Assembly (NCBI RefSeq): GCF_024808665.1
Contig: NZ_JANUBZ010000027.1
Coordinates: 1 to 17,275, forward strand
Direction: 5' to 3'
DNA: 17,275 nucleotides
Source: Mucilaginibacter empetricola
Lineage (GTDB): Bacteria > Bacteroidota > Bacteroidia > Sphingobacteriales > Sphingobacteriaceae
This document shows, piece after piece, positions 14,514 to 17,275 of the stretch (the stretch's first letter is position 1; every line of letters starts with the position of its first letter). The translations under genes were made by a program, and so were the position numbers. The notes below the pieces were generated by a model. That model saw only the letters and a list, made by a program, of their open reading frames with translations. It was not told the DNA's origin and ran no database searches.

Positions 14514-15926
14514 ATGGACATGAAAGAAACGGCCATCAAGGCTGCACAATTTACCTTCGGACTTGCTTCGGACTTTTTTACAGCATTGCTTGACGCTTTC
14601 TCAAAGCCGCAAGCTTTTAATGCCGAATTTGGCAGCGAACGACTGATTGCCAATAGGCTAAATAAGGGCTTCGTAGTATCCAGCAATCGTAAAATAACAC
14701 GTAATATGAGTTACCGAAACCTGATGATTTCCTCGGTCACTGGCGGAGGAAAGACAACTAAGCTATTAGTTCCTTCGCTTTTGTCACTTCGCAATTGCAG
14801 TATGATTGTTAATGACAACTCGAAAGAACTTTATAATTTGACGAGCGGTTATAAATCGAGCCACATGGTTGTAAAAACACTTAACTTATCTGACAGTACG
14901 GTAAGCAGTGGTTTTAACATTCTGGCAAATGCCAAAAGCTTGCACGATATAAGCCGGATCGCGCACATCATTGTCCTTACAACCCTGGACAAGGGAAATT
15001 CTGATCAGTTCTGGTCACTCTCGGTGAAAACATTATTGCAAATTTTCATTCAGCTGACATTGCTTCAAGAGGAGGAATTCCGGCACATGGCGAATGTTTT
15101 GCACTTGTTGAAATTGTTTTCCGCTAAGCCGGAAAAGGTTGATGCCCTTGTTGCTAAAACACATGATGAAAAGCTAGTGCTCGATTATTCCAGCTTTTTG
15201 GCTATCCCTGAACGTACACGCGACAATATCGTCGCTTCGGCAAAGGCGGCTTTACAAATTTTCGAATCCCCTGAGGTGGCAAAAGTCACCTCTTTCAACA
15301 GCATAGACTTTTCTGAATTTAGAAAGACACCCACGTTATTATACCTGCATGTAAGTGTTAATGACGCTAAGTTTCTTTCGTGTTTATTGTCGATCTTTTT
15401 CGAGCAGTTTTATAGCGCGATGCTGGAGCATTTGCCTGCAAAAACGGATTTGGATTGCTTCTGCCTCATTGATGAAGCTTCATCGCTCTATATCCCGCTG
15501 CTGCCGTCTGCCTGCGCGAACGGGCGTAAATTTCGGTGCGGCTCGATTGTGGTAGTCCAATCAAAGGGTCAACTTAAGACATTTTACAAGGACGAGTCTG
15601 GGAATTTATGCGCAAATTGTGTAACCCACATACACTTAGCTGGTCAGACTGCACTTGAGGAGCTTCGGGAAATAGAAGCATTGAGCGGCAAATGCATCTA
15701 TAAGGACAAGGATGGAAAAGAGCGTACCAAAAGCCTAGTTACTGTCGATGAAATACGCCAGTTGCCGGATAACAGATCATTAATTCTCTGTGCCAACAAT
15801 CCTATAATATTGGGAAGGGTAACACCATATTGGCGAAATTTTTCCTATCGGAGCTATACCAAAATTCCCCCAGTCCCTTTGCGCGGCGATATACCTGACG
15901 GCCCTATACCGCTGATTAAATTGTAA
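14514..15926 (+). CDS. Type IV coupling ATPase (VirD4/TraG-like)
   Basis: This 470-aa protein joins the relaxosome to a type IV secretion channel and drives DNA export. Walker A is SVTGGGKTT (residues 74-82, K80), Walker B is CFCLIDEAS (D320, E321), followed by an all-alpha-like region and a late GSIVVVQSKGQL strand typical of VirD4/TraG ATPases (TraM recognition region). Most members carry two N-terminal membrane helices; here residues 1-60 show no convincing helix. Two ATGs are close (14514 and 14520); the first fits the upstream gene spacing. The MobC-like gene follows after 7 bp. The membrane-free form may rely on the small membrane peptide just before it. Confidence 0.88.
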   Translation: MDMKETAIKAAQFTFGLASDFFTALLDAFSKPQAFNAEFGSERLIANRLNKGFVVSSNRKITRNMSYRNLMISSVTGGGKTTKLLVPSLLSLRNCSMIVNDNSKELYNLTSGYKSSHMVVKTLNLSDSTVSSGFNILANAKSLHDISRIAHIIVLTTLDKGNSDQFWSLSVKTLLQIFIQLTLLQEEEFRHMANVLHLLKLFSAKPEKVDALVAKTHDEKLVLDYSSFLAIPERTRDNIVASAKAALQIFESPEVAKVTSFNSIDFSEFRKTPTLLYLHVSVNDAKFLSCLLSIFFEQFYSAMLEHLPAKTDLDCFCLIDEASSLYIPLLPSACANGRKFRCGSIVVVQSKGQLKTFYKDESGNLCANCVTHIHLAGQTALEELREIEALSGKCIYKDKDGKERTKSLVTVDEIRQLPDNRSLILCANNPIILGRVTPYWRNFSYRSYTKIPPVPLRGDIPDGPIPLIKL

Positions 15927-15933
15927 TGATGCA

Positions 15934-16356
15934 ATGAAAATCCGGAGCAAAGTCTTGTATGACTATCTCAAAGAAGCCGGTGTGCTGAATGGCACACCGG
16001 AGGAGATAGCCCATGCAAAGCAGCGATACCGGAAACAATACAAAAAGAACTGGAAACAGCAAAAACGGCCGCGAAAAGAACTAAGAATTGAATTCACCCT
16101 GAAGCAATTTGCAGCTATCAGCCGCAAGGCTTTGGAATCAGAATTATCACGTACAGCGTACGCACGCAATACGATCCTTGCGGCAACGGGATCGGAACAG
16201 TTCATTCCGCATAAGGAACAGTTACTACAAATACTGCAATTGGTCAGTATCACCGCAATTGCAACAGCTAAAAGCAGCGTTCCCCCGTCCCGGCTATCCG
16301 AATGGCTGGAACAGGCTGAAACGATGCTCATGCAATATCTTAAACAAAAAACTTAA
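15934..16356 (+). CDS. MobC-like relaxosome accessory protein
   Basis: This 140-aa basic protein has a strongly positive N-terminal half (KQRYRKQYKKNWKQQKRPRK, about residues 29-48). A ribbon-helix-helix-like segment follows (RIEFTLKQFAAISRKALES, then LSRTAYARNTIL, about 51-82), the arrangement seen in MobC/MobB-type proteins that bind oriT and help the relaxase to nick. The C-terminal part is helical (LSEWLEQAETMLMQYLKQ). It lies 7 bp after the coupling ATPase and 8 bp before the next gene. It is probably the DNA-binding partner of the relaxase at 9051-9890. The family assignment rests on this pattern and the context. Confidence 0.75.
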   Translation: MKIRSKVLYDYLKEAGVLNGTPEEIAHAKQRYRKQYKKNWKQQKRPRKELRIEFTLKQFAAISRKALESELSRTAYARNTILAATGSEQFIPHKEQLLQILQLVSITAIATAKSSVPPSRLSEWLEQAETMLMQYLKQKT

Positions 16357-16364
16357 TAAAAATA

Positions 16365-17075
16365 ATGATGGAAAAGCAAACGGCGCAAGAAAATGATCCT
16401 CTGAATGAGGATGCACGGGAAGCGGATGGCCTATGGGTATCCGACGATCCGTATGAAGCGATGAAGATCATGGGGTTCATTCCCCTGGAACCTGAACCCA
16501 TCGAACCCGAGGAAGGATTAGAACTGCCCGAAGCGGTAGACCGCATCATCGCATTTCTCAACAATGAACATACCGTCGAGCAGATAGAATACATCTTGGA
16601 GATGGAAGAACGGTCGGGCATTGAATTCAAAGATTATGAAGAAGCGTGGGAATGGGAGCAAGACCCGCACAATCTCACCGAGGAGCGGCAGTTGCAGTAT
16701 ATCGCGGAGCTAGAGGAGCGGGCGGACTGCGCATTCGAGGATCTGGACGAAGCAATGGAATGGGCACGAACCCACTGCGAAGAATACGAAAACGATTTAA
16801 TGGAAGAGGGTACGCAATTGATGCACGATATGAGAGACATCCGGGAGGCAAATCACGAACACAGTCATGACAGGCTTGCACAGTTTGAATTAGCGCACAA
16901 CAACACGTTGCCGAGTGGGCACGAGGGGGTACTCAAACCGTTAGAGGAACCACAACGAGAACGGATATCACTCGAACAGGATTTGCAAGAGATTGCTGAA
17001 TTAGAAGAATTATTAAGGCAGGAAGAAGAAATGGAACAAGAACGGGATATATCAGACGATGATTTGGAGCGATAG
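16365..17075 (+). CDS. Very acidic protein with internal repeat, unknown
   Basis: In this 236-aa protein I count by hand 74 Asp/Glu against 18 Lys/Arg, roughly 31 percent acidic. An internal repeat is visible: residues about 70-97 (VEQIEYILEMEERSGIEFKD, then EEAWEW) and about 105-134 (QLQYIAELEERADCAFEDLD, then EAMEW). The C-terminus is a charged coiled coil (EIAELEELLRQEEEMEQE). It follows the MobC-like gene by 8 bp. Such charge could mean a DNA mimic, for example an anti-restriction protein helping entry into a new host, or a partner neutralising the basic MobC-like protein. No ArdA-type motif is recognised, so both roles are guesses. ATG 16365 and ATG 16368 are both possible starts. Confidence 0.75.
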   Translation: MMEKQTAQENDPLNEDAREADGLWVSDDPYEAMKIMGFIPLEPEPIEPEEGLELPEAVDRIIAFLNNEHTVEQIEYILEMEERSGIEFKDYEEAWEWEQDPHNLTEERQLQYIAELEERADCAFEDLDEAMEWARTHCEEYENDLMEEGTQLMHDMRDIREANHEHSHDRLAQFELAHNNTLPSGHEGVLKPLEEPQRERISLEQDLQEIAELEELLRQEEEMEQERDISDDDLER

Positions 17076-17084
17076 GACACGCCG

Positions 17085-17270
17085 ATGAAACAAGAGAAAG
17101 ACATAGACTATTCACGCAACCACAACCTAACAATTGAGGAAGTGAAAACCTGTCCTTTATTTTCCCATCTGACCGATCAAGAGGCCGAAGAAGTCATCGA
17201 AACGCTGAAATTATTCACAAAAATAACCTATGATTATTATCAAAAATCCCGGAAAATCTTAGGTAAATAG
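17085..17270 (+). CDS. Small hypothetical protein, end of the mobilisation operon
   Basis: This 61-aa soluble protein has a predicted helical middle (LTIEEVKTCPLFSHLTDQEAEEVIETLKLF) and a basic end (YYQKSRKILGK). It starts 9 bp after the acidic protein and is complete, ending with TAG five bases before the window edge. Spacing puts it in the same operon. I recognise no characterised family; small proteins of this kind are common beside Bacteroidota mobilisation genes. Confidence 0.7.
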   Translation: MKQEKDIDYSRNHNLTIEEVKTCPLFSHLTDQEAEEVIETLKLFTKITYDYYQKSRKILGK

Positions 17271-17275
17271 GCTGT

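Noticed and set aside
1..17275. CRISPR array or diversity-generating retroelement
   Set aside because: No regularly spaced repeat series and no reverse transcriptase or template/variable repeat pair found by reading both strands.

Overview
The window looks like an accessory region of a Bacteroidota chromosome, most likely Sphingobacteriaceae (Mucilaginibacter or Pedobacter type). The lineage is inferred from gene content: RHS cores with a [10 protein letters not shown] signature, Bacteroidota-style XRE repressors, NUMOD4 proteins and a MOBP-like relaxase set. No rRNA, tRNA or housekeeping gene is present to confirm it.

Left part (1-7400): two orphan RHS C-terminal tips, each followed by a candidate immunity gene and a terminator. 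Each tip begins at the same point of the RHS core ([10 protein letters not shown]) and is preceded by the same leader, which contains the exact 18-bp repeat AACGTTCTTTATAGCACC (16-33 and 5747-5764) and a GCAC/GTGC hairpin. Between the two repeats lie tip 1 (unrecognised toxin-like domain), a small membrane protein, a terminator, a reverse-strand XRE repressor, and an apparent operon of an AAA+/MCM-like ATPase and two tyrosine recombinases. The second recombinase has a duplicated core-binding domain. I read this as a 5.7-kb mobile unit that moves RHS tips. Tip 2 ends in a ParB-like (DGNHKMAAA) domain and is followed by an AT-rich candidate immunity gene, a similar terminator and the last ~27 codons of an XRE gene. 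The second unit therefore had the same layout and was truncated.

Middle (7388-8241): a NUMOD4/HNH-like gene without an ATG start sits directly on the truncation point. It is followed by an intergenic block with a 5-bp hairpin and a perfect 14-bp inverted repeat containing two TGTCACCG copies, a candidate transfer origin.

Right part (8242-17275): a mobilisation module with inserted cargo. On the minus strand are a membrane protein with an EF-hand-like loop, a MOBP-type relaxase, an unknown 191-aa protein ending in a strong terminator, and an AT-rich STAND-like NTPase that may be a defence gene. A short divergent region with two 15-bp direct repeats separates these from a compact plus-strand operon: a 96-aa protein, a coiled-coil membrane protein, a lipoprotein, a 38-aa membrane peptide, a VirD4/TraG-like coupling ATPase without its own membrane anchor, a MobC-like relaxosome protein, a very acidic protein with an internal repeat, and a 61-aa protein. 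No T4SS channel genes are visible, so the element is probably mobilisable, or conjugative with the rest outside the window.
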